Notes: generated by a model not told the origin, from the letters alone. 64,000 nucleotides of DNA from an uncultured Candidatus Thioglobus sp. (GCA_905182815.1 CAJJCX010000004.1:620001-684000), one strand, 5' to 3'; shown: positions 37,825-47,440, counted from the first letter of the stretch. A program made the numbers and translations.

Positions 37825-39558
37825 ATGAAATTGAACGGTGCTGAAATTCTTATAGATTGTTTGCAGAAAGAAGAGGTGGAGTATGTTTTTGGCTACCCCG
37901 GCGGAGCTGTACTTCATATATATGATGCCTTAGAGGCGCAAAACAAGATTAGCCATATATTAGTGAGGCATGAGCAAGGCGCTGCTCATGGTGCTGATGG
38001 CTATGCAAGATCTAATGGTAAGCCTGGTGTTGTTCTGGTAACCTCAGGCCCTGGAATTACTAATGCTGTCACAGGTATTGCTACTGCTCATATGGATTCT
38101 ATACCGATGGTTGTTATTTCTGGTCAAGTCCCTTCACCATTAATTGGAATGGATGCTTTCCAAGAAGTTGACGCAACTGGAATTACACGCTCATGTGTTA
38201 AACATAATTTTCTTATTAGAGACATTAGTGAAATTGCTTCTACTGTTAAGAAAGCTTTTCATATTGCTACTACAGGAAGACCTGGCCCTGTTGTAATTGA
38301 TATTCCTAAAGACATAACAATTGCTAAGATGGAAGTTGAAGAATATCCTGCAACTATTGAGATGCGTTCATATAAGCCAACTATTAAAGCGAGTGATCGC
38401 CAAATCAAAAAAGCCGCAGAAATGCTAGCTAACTCGAAAAGGCCTATTCTTTACGCTGGTGGTGGGTGCATTATTGGTAATGCCTCTAAAGAGCTTCGTG
38501 AATTTACGCGTATGGTTGGATTCCCAATTACTCAAACTCTTATGGGCTTAGGTACTTATCCAATGACTGATAAGCAGTCCCTTGGAATGCTCGGGATGCA
38601 TGGCACTTATGAGGCTAATATGGCAATGCATGGCTCTGACTGCGTTGTTGCTATTGGCTCTCGATTCGATGACAGAATTACAGGAAATTTAGAAAAATTT
38701 TGTCCTACTGCAAAATTTATTCATATTGATATTGATCCATCACAAATTTCAAAGAATGTTGTAGCTGATATCCCAATTGTGGGGCAAACGAAGCAAGTTC
38801 TTCAGGCTCTAATTGATCAGATGAAAGATAAAAAACTTGAGGATATTTCTAGTTGGTGGTCTCAAATTGAAGAATGGAGAAAGGTTGACTCCTTAGCTTA
38901 TAAAAAATCTCCTGGAGTTATTAAACCTCAGACAGTAATTGAAATGCTCTATGAGGTTACCAAAGGAAAAGCAATCGTTACTTCAGATGTTGGACAACAT
39001 CAGATGTGGGCTGCACAGTATTATTTATTCGATGAGCCTAGGCAATGGATTAACTCGGGTGGTCTAGGAACAATGGGTTTTGGGCTTCCAGCAGCTATGG
39101 GCGCTAAACTTGCAATGCCTGATAAAGACGTAGCATGCGTTACGGGTGATGGTAGTATTCAGATGATGCTTCAAGAGCTTTCAACAATGCTTCAATATTC
39201 GACGCCAGTAAAAATAATTAATCTTAATAATGGCTATCTCGGAATGGTGAGGCAGTGGCAAGAGTTTTTTTATGAAAAGCGTTATGCAATGTCTTATATG
39301 GATGCTTTACCTGACTTTGTAAAGCTTGCAGAAAGTTATGGTCATATGGGAATAAGGGTTGAAAAAGAAGAAGATTTGAAACCTGCGCTTATTGAGGCAT
39401 TTAATCAAAAAGAACGAACAGTTTTTCTTGATATTGTGACGGATCCATCTGAGAATGTATTCCCAATGATTCCTGCTGGTGGTGGACATAGTGATATGTT
39501 GCTTGCAGGAAGAGATGAAATGGTTTCAAAAGATGAAACTGACTTTAACGCGGTATAG
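37825..39558 (+). CDS. ilvB: Acetolactate synthase, large (catalytic) subunit
   Basis: Thiamine-diphosphate enzyme that makes acetolactate/acetohydroxybutyrate for valine, leucine and isoleucine. 577 residues. The catalytic Glu is in LVRHEQGAAHGADGYAR, the FAD region follows SRFDDRITGNLEKF, and the ThDP motif GDGSIQMMLQELSTM with NNGYLGMVRQWQE closes it. First gene of ilvB-ilvH-ilvC-pssA-leuA. Confidence 0.95.
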   Translation: MKLNGAEILIDCLQKEEVEYVFGYPGGAVLHIYDALEAQNKISHILVRHEQGAAHGADGYARSNGKPGVVLVTSGPGITNAVTGIATAHMDSIPMVVISGQVPSPLIGMDAFQEVDATGITRSCVKHNFLIRDISEIASTVKKAFHIATTGRPGPVVIDIPKDITIAKMEVEEYPATIEMRSYKPTIKASDRQIKKAAEMLANSKRPILYAGGGCIIGNASKELREFTRMVGFPITQTLMGLGTYPMTDKQSLGMLGMHGTYEANMAMHGSDCVVAIGSRFDDRITGNLEKFCPTAKFIHIDIDPSQISKNVVADIPIVGQTKQVLQALIDQMKDKKLEDISSWWSQIEEWRKVDSLAYKKSPGVIKPQTVIEMLYEVTKGKAIVTSDVGQHQMWAAQYYLFDEPRQWINSGGLGTMGFGLPAAMGAKLAMPDKDVACVTGDGSIQMMLQELSTMLQYSTPVKIINLNNGYLGMVRQWQEFFYEKRYAMSYMDALPDFVKLAESYGHMGIRVEKEEDLKPALIEAFNQKERTVFLDIVTDPSENVFPMIPAGGGHSDMLLAGRDEMVSKDETDFNAV

Positions 39559-39561
39559 TTT

Positions 39562-40047
39562 ATGAGACATATTATTTCAGTGATACTAGAAAATGAGGCT
39601 GGAGCGCTTTCAAGAGTTGCTGGTCTTTTTACTCAACGAGGCTTTAATATTGAGTCTCTTACTGTGGCAATAACAAATGACCCAAGTTTGTCTAGAATGA
39701 CCATTGTTTCTTCAGGAAGCGATAGAGTTTTAGAGCAAATTGTTAAACAACTTAATAAATTAATCGAAGTAGTTAAGGTTAGCGATTTAACTAGTCAGGA
39801 TCATGTGGAGCGAGAATTATTATTGGCCAAGATTTCTTCAAGCTCAAAAGAGGGCGCTAATATAAAAGAATTGGTAGAAATTTTTGGCTGTAAGGTTGTT
39901 GATGTTACAGATAAAGTCTACACCATAGAGGTTTCAGGAAAGACAAAGAAAATTAATGCATTTTTGGATGCTTTTGATCCTTCAAGCATTATTGAAATTT
40001 CAAGGACTGGGGTCACCGGGATTTCCAGAGGAAAAAAATTAATTTAA
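39562..40047 (+). CDS. ilvH: Acetolactate synthase, small regulatory subunit
   Basis: 161 residues. An N-terminal ACT domain (HIISVILENEAGALSRVAGLF, RGFNIESLTVA) gives valine feedback and a C-terminal regulatory domain (REL.LAKISSS) follows. It starts 3 bp after ilvB. Confidence 0.95.
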   Translation: MRHIISVILENEAGALSRVAGLFTQRGFNIESLTVAITNDPSLSRMTIVSSGSDRVLEQIVKQLNKLIEVVKVSDLTSQDHVERELLLAKISSSSKEGANIKELVEIFGCKVVDVTDKVYTIEVSGKTKKINAFLDAFDPSSIIEISRTGVTGISRGKKLI

Positions 40048-40053
40048 ATTTAA

Positions 40054-41067
<1,014 letters not shown>

Positions 41068-41104
41068 TTAATTTTTGATATTGTCAGCTTTATTTTAATT
41101 AGCA

Positions 41105-41872
41105 ATGACAGAAAAAAAACCAAGAAATAGAGGAATCTACATATTGCCAAGCGTGTTAACAACGTTTGGCTTGTTTGCTGGGTTTTATTCTATTATTGCA
41201 TCTATTAATGGTGACTTTACATTCGCGGCAATTTCAATAATGGTTGCCATGTTATGGGACACGTTAGATGGGCGAGTAGCTCGGTTAACAAATACTCAAA
41301 GTGCTTTTGGCGCGGAGTATGATTCTTTAGCTGACCTTGTTTCTTTTGGCTTAGCTCCAGCTCTTCTGGTTTATTTGTGGGGTTTTTCTGGTTTAGGAAG
41401 ATTTGGCTGGCTTGCAGCCTTTGTTTATTTAGCTTGCGCTGCTTTACGTCTCGCTAGGTTTAATACGCAAGTAGGCTCTGCCGATAAGCGCTATTTTCAA
41501 GGGCTGCCTTCACCAGCTGCTGCGGGCGTAATAGCTACAATGATATGGCTTAAAATTTGGGCATTTGCCTTCTTTGATTCGGACGTAATTTCAATAGGTT
41601 ACATAGGGTACTATCTTGGTGCTGTAATAACAATTATTTGTGGACTTCTTATGGTTAGTAATGTTCGGTATTACAGTTTTAAAGAATTGGATTCAAAGAA
41701 AGCTTCATTTCGTTTTCTTTTGGCTATTGTTCTTAGTTTAATTGTGCTCCTTTATAAGCCTAATATTGTTTTATTTACTGGATTTTTTCTATACTTGCTC
41801 TCAGGCCCATTTATTACTATTATTGGCATTAATAAAAGGCGCATTGAGAAAAAAAAGATTAAGACAACTTAA
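41105..41872 (+). CDS. pssA: CDP-diacylglycerol-serine O-phosphatidyltransferase
   Basis: 255-residue membrane enzyme for phosphatidylserine, the precursor of phosphatidylethanolamine. The CDP-alcohol motif DGRVARLTNTQSAFGAEYDS followed by LADLV matches D-x2-DG-x2-AR-x8-G-x3-D-x3-D. About seven membrane helices. Its place between ilvC and leuA is common in Gammaproteobacteria. Confidence 0.9.
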   Translation: MTEKKPRNRGIYILPSVLTTFGLFAGFYSIIASINGDFTFAAISIMVAMLWDTLDGRVARLTNTQSAFGAEYDSLADLVSFGLAPALLVYLWGFSGLGRFGWLAAFVYLACAALRLARFNTQVGSADKRYFQGLPSPAAAGVIATMIWLKIWAFAFFDSDVISIGYIGYYLGAVITIICGLLMVSNVRYYSFKELDSKKASFRFLLAIVLSLIVLLYKPNIVLFTGFFLYLLSGPFITIIGINKRRIEKKKIKTT

Positions 41873-41879
41873 GTTGCTT

Positions 41880-41885
41880 TATAAT
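41880..41885 (+). promoter_or_regulatory. -10 element of the leuA leader
   Basis: A perfect TATAAT just after the pssA stop codon. A transcript started seven bases on would begin about 1-3 bases before the leader-peptide ATG at 41894, so the peptide could be translated from a leaderless mRNA. No good -35 is seen. Confidence 0.5.
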
Positions 41886-41893
41886 CTTCACTT

Positions 41894-41968
41894 ATGATTA
41901 AGGACTTTAATTCAATCACATTACTTTCACTAAGCAAGCTCTTTGCTTTGTTGCGATTATTGCCGTAA
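41894..41968 (+). CDS. leuL: Leucine-rich leader peptide of leuA
   Basis: A 24-codon frame beginning MIKDFNSITLLSLSK with eight leucines (TTA, CTT, CTA, CTC, TTG, TTG, TTA, TTG), ending Leu-Leu-Pro-stop. It lies between a TATAAT box and leuA. A run of leucine codons directly before leuA is the hallmark of leucine attenuation leaders. There is no Shine-Dalgarno. The stop codon sits in the loop of the hairpin at 41956-41977. Too short to be found by ordinary gene calling. The symbol is by analogy with E. coli leuL; the sequences are unrelated. Confidence 0.75.
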   Translation: MIKDFNSITLLSLSKLFALLRLLP

Positions 41969-42000
41969 GGCAATAATAATCATAATAGACGAAAGTCTAT
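41956..42000 (+). promoter_or_regulatory. Tandem GNRA hairpins in the leuA leader
   Basis: Hairpin one: ATTATTGCC, loop GTAA, GGCAATAAT (41956-41977). Hairpin two: ATAGAC, loop GAAA, GTCTAT (41985-42000). In addition TTATGATTA (41892-41900), which contains the leader start codon, is exactly complementary to TAATCATAA (41977-41985), an alternative long-range pairing. No U-run follows, so this is not a standard intrinsic terminator. Confidence 0.6.
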
Positions 42001-42044
42001 CACTAAAATTTAAGATAAAATTCGTAAAATAAAAGGAGCAATTA

Positions 42045-43578
42045 ATGTCCGAAAAACTAATAATATTTGATACAACACTTAGAGATGGAGAACAATCACC
42101 TGGTGCATCTATGACCAAGGATGAAAAAGTTCGTATCGCTAAAAGTTTAGAAAAAATGAGAGTTGATGTTATTGAAGCTGGTTTTGCAATTGCATCTCAA
42201 GGTGACTTTGAAGCTGTTCAAGCAGTTGCTAAAGCCGTGAAAGATTCAACAGTGTGTTCATTAGCAAGAGCTCTTGATAAAGATATTGATCGAGCAGGAG
42301 AGTCAATTAAAGGTGCAAATTCTGCTCGAATTCATACTTTTATAGCAACCTCTGATATTCATATGAAGATGAAGCTAAGAATGACGCCTGATGAAGTTGT
42401 CACTCAAGCAATTCGCTCTGTTAAAAGAGCAACAAAGTTTACTGATAATATTGAGTTTAGTCCAGAAGATGCTGGTCGTTCAGATATTGATTTTCTCTGC
42501 CGAATAATTGAGTCAGCTATTAATGCTGGAGCAACAACAATTAATATTCCAGATACAGTTGGATACAATATACCTCATCAATTTGGTGAAACAATGAGAG
42601 AGTTAATTGAGAGAATTCCAAATTCTGATAAGGCAATTTTCTCTGCACACTGTCATAATGATTTAGGTCTTGCAGTTTCTAACTCACTTTCAGCAGTTTT
42701 AAATGGCGCAAGACAAATTGAATGCACTATTAATGGGCTTGGAGAAAGAGCTGGGAATACCTCTCTTGAAGAGGTTGTAATGGCTGTTCGAACTCGGCAG
42801 GATGTATTTGGGCTAGATACAAATATTGATGCTACAGGTATTCTTGCTGCCTCTAGATTAGTATCTTCCATTACTGGGTTTGTTGTTCAACCAAACAAAG
42901 CTATTGTTGGAGCTAATGCTTTTGCGCATGAAGCTGGAATTCATCAAGATGGAGTCCTTAAGCATAGAGAAACCTATGAAATCATGAGGGCAGAGGATGT
43001 TGGATGGAATCAGAATTCATTAGTACTTGGTAAACATTCTGGCCGGAATGCTTTTAAAGCTAGACTTACAGAATTAGGTATTGATTTTGATTCCGATGAG
43101 GCGCTAAATGATGCTTTTGCTAGATTTAAAACCTTAGCCGATAAAAAGCATGATATTTTTGATGAAGATCTTCAGGCTTTGGTTTCAGATGCCCAAACTG
43201 AGTCATCCGAAACAATTCACTTGAGTTTCACTCAAAGTATCTGCTGAATCTGGGAAAGAGAATACTGCAGATGTAACACTGTTGATAAATGGTAATGAGC
43301 AAAGTGCTTCAGCTAAAACATCTGGCGCAGTTGATGCTACGTTTAACGCAATACTTTCATTAGTTGATATTGATCCAAAGCTTCAATTGTATTCTGTAAC
43401 AAATGTAACTCAAGGAACCGACTCTCTTGGAGAAGTCAATGTTCGCTTAGAATATGAAGGGAAAATTGTAAATGGACAGGGGGTTGATACTGATATTATT
43501 ACTTCATCCGCTAAAGCATATGTCAATGCTCTTAATAAAGTAATGACAAATGTTGAGAGAGCTCATCCGCAGATTTGA
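42045..43578 (+). CDS. leuA: 2-isopropylmalate synthase (frameshifted as read)
   Basis: First committed step of leucine synthesis. [17 protein letters not shown] and [19 protein letters not shown] are the two HMGL-like signatures, and HCHNDLG carries metal ligands. The C-terminal LeuA dimer/regulatory domain ([36 protein letters not shown]) is in another frame. The break is near 43228-43240: an extra base turns LKVSAESG into a stop. Joined length is about 510 residues. A good RBS (AAAAGGAGC) precedes the ATG. It sits behind a leucine-rich leader peptide. Confidence 0.95.
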
Positions 43579-43580
43579 CT

Positions 43581-43988
43581 ATGCACTTAAGAAATAAATA
43601 TCTTGAAGCTTTAGGAATTCCAGATTTTCTCTATTCAAAAATTGAGTTAAACAAATCTCCTGAGCAGCCTATAAAGCTTTTAATTGTTGAAGTAGGGGCT
43701 CAAGACTCATTTTGCTCAAAAGGCGACAGTCAAAACCTGTTAATGAAAATGCTTGAATCTATCGGTTTCAGTATTAAGAATGCTCAGCTTGTGTCACTTG
43801 AAAAAAACCTTATTGATGAGTATATAAAAAATAATCCATCAGAGGTTGTAATGGTAATGGGCTCTTCTTATGAGTCAAATAAATCAGCTCTTTTTTTAAT
43901 GCATCACCCAAGAGATATTTTAAAGAATCCAACTCTTAAGCGTGAATCTTGGGAGATTTTAAAAAAGGTTAAACAATGTCTCAAATAG
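43581..43988 (+). CDS. holD: Small uracil-DNA-glycosylase-fold protein, possibly DNA polymerase III psi subunit
   Basis: 135 residues from the ATG at 43581. The N-terminal [18 protein letters not shown] recalls the E. coli psi start (a short helix ending LGI), and the C-terminal [20 protein letters not shown] resembles both psi and family-4 uracil-DNA glycosylases, with which psi shares a fold. Catalytic glycosylase motifs are absent. Length matches E. coli HolD (137). This is an inference from weak similarity; the symbol is tentative. It overlaps queH by 13 bp. Confidence 0.5.
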   Translation: MHLRNKYLEALGIPDFLYSKIELNKSPEQPIKLLIVEVGAQDSFCSKGDSQNLLMKMLESIGFSIKNAQLVSLEKNLIDEYIKNNPSEVVMVMGSSYESNKSALFLMHHPRDILKNPTLKRESWEILKKVKQCLK

Positions 43989-44668
43989 ACTATTCGCTTA
44001 ACTCATATAAGAGACCCAAGCTAGAGACTCCTAATGGTGAAAAAAGACTATTAATGCACTCATGCTGTGCCCCTTGTGCTGGAGAAATTATGGAGGCTTT
44101 GGCCGCATCAGAAATTGAGACAACAATTTTTTTCTATAATCCAAATATTCATCCTTTTGAGGAGTATGAGCTTAGAAAAGAAGAAAATATTCGCTTTGCA
44201 AAAAAACTTGGGATGCCAATTATTGATGCAGATTATGATCGTGATGAGTGGTTTTCGAGAACAAAAGGCCAAGAGAATGAGCCAGAAAGAGGAGAGAGAT
44301 GTTCTACTTGTTTTGATATGAGGTTTCAAAAAACAGCTAAATATGCCTCTGAAAATAATTTTGATATTATTTCTTCAACACTTGGAATTTCTCGCTGGAA
44401 AGACATGAAGCAAATTAATGACTCAGGTGCCAGATCTTCTGAGCCACACAATGTTCCCTATTGGGATTTTAATTGGCGCAAACAAGGAGGATCTTCTAGG
44501 ATGCTTGAGTTATCCAAAAAAGAAAACTTCTATCAGCAGGAGTATTGTGGATGCGTCTATTCCCTGAGAGATACTAATAATTGGAGAATCTCAAAGGGTC
44601 GAGAAAAGATTGAAAGAGGTGTTAAGTTTTATCAAGAAGCTAAATTAAAACTATCTCAACTAGATTAG
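43976..44668 (+). CDS. queH: Epoxyqueuosine reductase QueH
   Basis: 230 residues (DUF208). Final step of queuosine synthesis in tRNA, the cobalamin-independent alternative to QueG. Metal-cluster cysteines: HSCCAPCAG (30, 31, 34), RCSTCFDMR, and [25 protein letters not shown] and [11 protein letters not shown]-like [13 protein letters not shown] are family blocks. Its end overlaps convergent argF by 4 bp. Works downstream of queE at 9589. Confidence 0.9.
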   Translation: MSQIDYSLNSYKRPKLETPNGEKRLLMHSCCAPCAGEIMEALAASEIETTIFFYNPNIHPFEEYELRKEENIRFAKKLGMPIIDADYDRDEWFSRTKGQENEPERGERCSTCFDMRFQKTAKYASENNFDIISSTLGISRWKDMKQINDSGARSSEPHNVPYWDFNWRKQGGSSRMLELSKKENFYQQEYCGCVYSLRDTNNWRISKGREKIERGVKFYQEAKLKLSQLD

Positions 44669-45567
44669 TCTTTAATCAGATACAGTAATAGTGATTTCTG
44701 AACATGTAGTCGATTTTCAGCTTCACTCCATACAACACTCTGTTCTCCATCAATCACCTCTGCACTTACCTCTTTGCCTCTATAGGCTGGAAGGCAGTGC
44801 ATAAATATTGCATCATCTTTAGCCTGACTCATCAATTTTTGATCAACTTGAAAGCCCTTAAACGCTGCTTCTCTCTGTTTTATTTCTAATTCTTGTCCCA
44901 TACTAGTCCAAACATCAGTAACAATAATGTCGGCGCCTCTGCAAGCATCATTAGGATTTGTAAAATAACTGATATTTGTTTTATATTTTTCAATAAAATC
45001 ATCAGATGGTCCATAACCAACTGGAGTTGCAATCGAAAGGTCAAAGTCAAATATTGCTGCAGCTTGCATATATGTCTGACAAACATTGCAGCCGTCACCA
45101 ATCCATGCTATTTTTTTACCTTTGATTGAGCCTCTATGTTCTTGATAAGTCATTAAGTCGGCAAGTATTTGGCAAGGATGAGATTCGTCTGAAAGAGCGT
45201 TAATAACTGGCTTACTTGAATGCTTTGAAAACTCAACTATATCTTCATGTGAGGACATTCTTAGCATTATTGCATCAACCATAGAGCTAATAACTATAGC
45301 GCTATCAGTAATTGGCTCACCTCTTCCTAGTTGTATATCTTTTTCAGAGAGAAAAAGTGACTGTCCACCAAGCTGCGTCATTCCTGCTTCAAATGAAACT
45401 CTAGTTCGGGTAGAGGATTTATCAAAAATCATTGCTAAAGTTTTGTTTTTAAGGGTTTCATTTATAAGTCCAGATTTATGCTCTTTTTTAAGCAAGATAG
45501 CTCGATCTATAATTCCTTGTAAATCATTTTGAGAGAATTGGTCAAAGTCGATGAAATGATTGGGCAT
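44665..45567 (-). CDS. argF: Ornithine carbamoyltransferase
   Basis: Makes citrulline from ornithine and carbamoyl phosphate. 300 residues. Carbamoyl-phosphate motif [29 protein letters not shown]; ornithine motif [10 protein letters not shown]; and [13 protein letters not shown]. Second gene of argD-argF, 8 bp after argD, and presumably under the same leader at 46762-46933. Confidence 0.95.
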   Translation of the reverse strand: MPNHFIDFDQFSQNDLQGIIDRAILLKKEHKSGLINETLKNKTLAMIFDKSSTRTRVSFEAGMTQLGGQSLFLSEKDIQLGRGEPITDSAIVISSMVDAIMLRMSSHEDIVEFSKHSSKPVINALSDESHPCQILADLMTYQEHRGSIKGKKIAWIGDGCNVCQTYMQAAAIFDFDLSIATPVGYGPSDDFIEKYKTNISYFTNPNDACRGADIIVTDVWTSMGQELEIKQREAAFKGFQVDQKLMSQAKDDAIFMHCLPAYRGKEVSAEVIDGEQSVVWSEAENRLHVQKSLLLYLIKD

Positions 45568-45575
45568 AGTTATTC

Positions 45576-46739
45576 CTAAATAGTAATTAGTTTTATAATC
45601 TTATTGATCAAGATATCAATTTCTTTTTTAGATATTATTAGTGGCGGCAGCATTCTAATAGAATTACCAGTGATGTTTATTAATAGCTTGTCTTCTAAAG
45701 CCTTTTGAGTAAGTTTGCTGCAATCAATAATATTTTCATCAAGTCCAATACCAATCATCAGTCCTTTGATCCTTAGCTCCTTTACCACACTATAACTCAT
45801 TATTTTGGACTTAAATTCTGACTCAAAATATTGACTCATTTTCATTACGTTATCAAGAATTAAGTCATTCTCAAAGACGTCAAGAACACTTGAAGCTACG
45901 CCCGTTACTAGTGGGTTACCTCCAAAGGTTGAGCCATGAGTTCCTGGAGTTAGCATCTCAGCAGCTTTACCTTTGGCTAGGCAAGCTCCAATTGGAACGC
46001 CGTTACCTAAGCCTTTTGCAAGGCAGAGAATATCAGGAGTAATTTTGTTGTGCTGGTGAGCAAAAAGCCTTCCTGTTCTTCCCATTCCTGCCTGAACTTC
46101 ATCAAGAATATAGAGCCATTCATTTTGTTCACAAAGTATTTGGACTTTATTTAAGTAATCTGATTGAGGAATTATAACTCCAGCCTCTCCTTGCACAGGT
46201 TCAAGCATGACAGCAACTACATCTTTATTTTTACTGTATTTATTAATAGCATCAATGTCATCAAAGTCAACATGAACAAACTCACTCATTAGTGGAGCAA
46301 AACCCTCTTGAACTTTGCTTTGACCTGTTGCAGAAAGAGTTGCCATTGTTCTTCCATGAAAACCTTTATTTGCAGTTAAAACAATTGGATTATGAATATT
46401 TTTAGAGCGTGCATACAGCCTAGCAATTTTAATGGCAGCTTCATTCGCTTCAGCTCCAGAGTTTGAAAAGAAGGCTTTGTCCATATTAGCAAGTTGACAT
46501 AGACGTGTTGCCAGTTTTTCTTGGTTTGCAATGCGGTAAACATTTGAGGTGTGAAGTAGTTTTTTTGACTGATTGACTATACTCTTTGTAATTGCTGGAT
46601 GAGAGTGGCCAAGGTTCACTACGCCAATGCCTGAAAGTGCATCAAGGTATTCATATCCAGATGTATCAGTTAACCAACAGCCACTCCCTTTTACAAAGGT
46701 AACCTCGAGTGGGTAATAGTTAGACATTAAGTTTGACAT
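45576..46739 (-). CDS. argD: Acetylornithine aminotransferase
   Basis: PLP enzyme of arginine synthesis, class III aminotransferase, 387 residues from the ATG at 46739. An earlier in-frame start at 46775 is rejected because it lies inside an intrinsic terminator. GCWLTDTSGYEYLDALSGIGV, FFSNSGAEANEAAIKIAR, LDEVQAGMGRTG and the PLP lysine in LCLAKGLGNGVPIG are typical. Acetylornithine and succinyldiaminopimelate activities often coexist. The leader has an Arg-containing peptide and an attenuator. Confidence 0.95.
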   Translation of the reverse strand: MSNLMSNYYPLEVTFVKGSGCWLTDTSGYEYLDALSGIGVVNLGHSHPAITKSIVNQSKKLLHTSNVYRIANQEKLATRLCQLANMDKAFFSNSGAEANEAAIKIARLYARSKNIHNPIVLTANKGFHGRTMATLSATGQSKVQEGFAPLMSEFVHVDFDDIDAINKYSKNKDVVAVMLEPVQGEAGVIIPQSDYLNKVQILCEQNEWLYILDEVQAGMGRTGRLFAHQHNKITPDILCLAKGLGNGVPIGACLAKGKAAEMLTPGTHGSTFGGNPLVTGVASSVLDVFENDLILDNVMKMSQYFESEFKSKIMSYSVVKELRIKGLMIGIGLDENIIDCSKLTQKALEDKLLINITGNSIRMLPPLIISKKEIDILINKIIKLITI

Positions 46740-46761
46740 AAAAAAATTCCAGTTAATAAAT

Positions 46762-46787
46762 AAAAAAAGCCCCATAATGGGGCTTTT
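46762..46787 (-). terminator. Attenuator terminator before argD
   Basis: On the minus strand AAAAGCCCCA and TGGGGCTTTT form a 10-bp stem with a three-base loop followed by seven U, ending 22 nt ahead of the argD start. Leader bases at 46821-46830 (AATGGTGGCT on the minus strand) can pair with AGCCCCATT of this hairpin (46776-46784) through nine pairs and one bulged U, which would prevent the terminator from forming. Confidence 0.75.
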
Positions 46788-46808
46788 GAATCTAAGTTAT
46801 TTGCCAGA

Positions 46809-46898
46809 TTAAGGCAAATTAGCCACCATTAATAAATAAACGTGAAGACAAGATCTTCGAGAAATATAAGGTTTTATTCGGCGTGATTCAGATAACAT
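46809..46898 (-). CDS. Arginine-containing leader peptide of argD-argF
   Basis: A 29-codon frame beginning MLSESRRIKPYISRRSCL with two Arg-Arg pairs (codons 6-7 CGC CGA and 14-15 CGA AGA), ending Asn-Leu-Pro-stop. The last codons overlap the antiterminator segment, and the stop codon lies in the loop of the hairpin ATTTGCC/GGCAAAT. A TATAAT at 46928-46933 is 30 nt upstream. No strong Shine-Dalgarno. Layout and pairing fit ribosome-controlled attenuation by arginyl-tRNA supply; expression is not shown. Confidence 0.6.
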   Translation of the reverse strand: MLSESRRIKPYISRRSCLHVYLLMVANLP

Positions 46899-46927
46899 TT
46901 CAATATTCAGTAAAACTCAAAAGATTT

Positions 46928-46933
46928 ATTATA
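46928..46933 (-). promoter_or_regulatory. -10 element of the argD leader
   Basis: TATAAT on the minus strand, placing the transcript start near 46921, about 23 nt ahead of the leader-peptide ATG. No clear -35 is seen. Confidence 0.45.
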
Positions 46934-47066
46934 TCCTAATTTCTTCACTCATACTTTCTGTAATTTGCTCAATAAAAAAGATAAAAAAGTCCAATAGTAT
47001 GATCAATTTATGACACAATATGGTTGCAAGAAACACAATTTTATTTCATTAATCTAAGGAGTAAAA

Positions 47067-47360
47067 ATGCAACTTAACCTTTCTGGTCATCATCTTGATA
47101 TTACATCTTCTATCAGGCAACATACGAGTGATAAACTCACAAAAATAAAGCATCACTTTGATAATGTTATGAATGTTAACATGATTTTAGAAGTGCAAAA
47201 AGATCTTCAAAAAGCCGAAGCAACTATTCATGTTAGTGGGGCTGATTTATTTGCAAAAGCCCAAAGTAGCGATATGTATGTTTCTATTGATCAACTAATC
47301 AATAAGCTTGATTCTCAAATAATCAAGCATAAAGAAAAACTACATAACCACAGAGCTTAG
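47067..47360 (+). CDS. hpf: Ribosome hibernation-promoting factor
   Basis: 97 residues, short HPF/YfiA type. NLSGHHLDITSSIRQHTSDKL at the start, with VNMILEVQKDLQKAEATIHVSG and DMYVSIDQLINKLDSQI, is characteristic of the family. It binds the 30S decoding centre in stationary phase. RBS TAAGGAGT precedes the ATG. Confidence 0.9.
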   Translation: MQLNLSGHHLDITSSIRQHTSDKLTKIKHHFDNVMNVNMILEVQKDLQKAEATIHVSGADLFAKAQSSDMYVSIDQLINKLDSQIIKHKEKLHNHRA

Positions 47361-47388
47361 CTTATATAAATTATAATACGATGTAATA

Positions 47389-47419
47389 ACTGCATAACAA
47401 GTTAAGCTTGTTATGCAGT
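47389..47419 (+). promoter_or_regulatory. Perfect 13-bp palindrome in the mgtE leader
   Basis: ACTGCATAACAAG and CTTGTTATGCAGT are exact inverted repeats around a five-base centre. A TATAAT-like box at 47372-47377 places the transcript start near 47385, so the hairpin would be the very 5' end of the mgtE mRNA, about 20 bases before its start codon. No U-run follows. It may be an operator, an mRNA-stabilising hairpin or the end of the hpf message. Confidence 0.5.
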
Positions 47420-47440
47420 CTAAACCATTGGATTATAAAT

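Noticed and set aside
41985-42020. Second hairpin of the leuA leader as an intrinsic terminator
   Set aside because: The six-pair stem is followed by CACTAAAATTT, not a U-run.
46740-46775. argD starting at 46775
   Set aside because: That start lies in the attenuator terminator, and the 12 extra residues are not family-like; ATG 46739 fits.
47408-47440. mgtE starting at 47408
   Set aside because: The start falls inside the 31-bp palindrome and adds residues not seen in MgtE; ATG 47441 fits.
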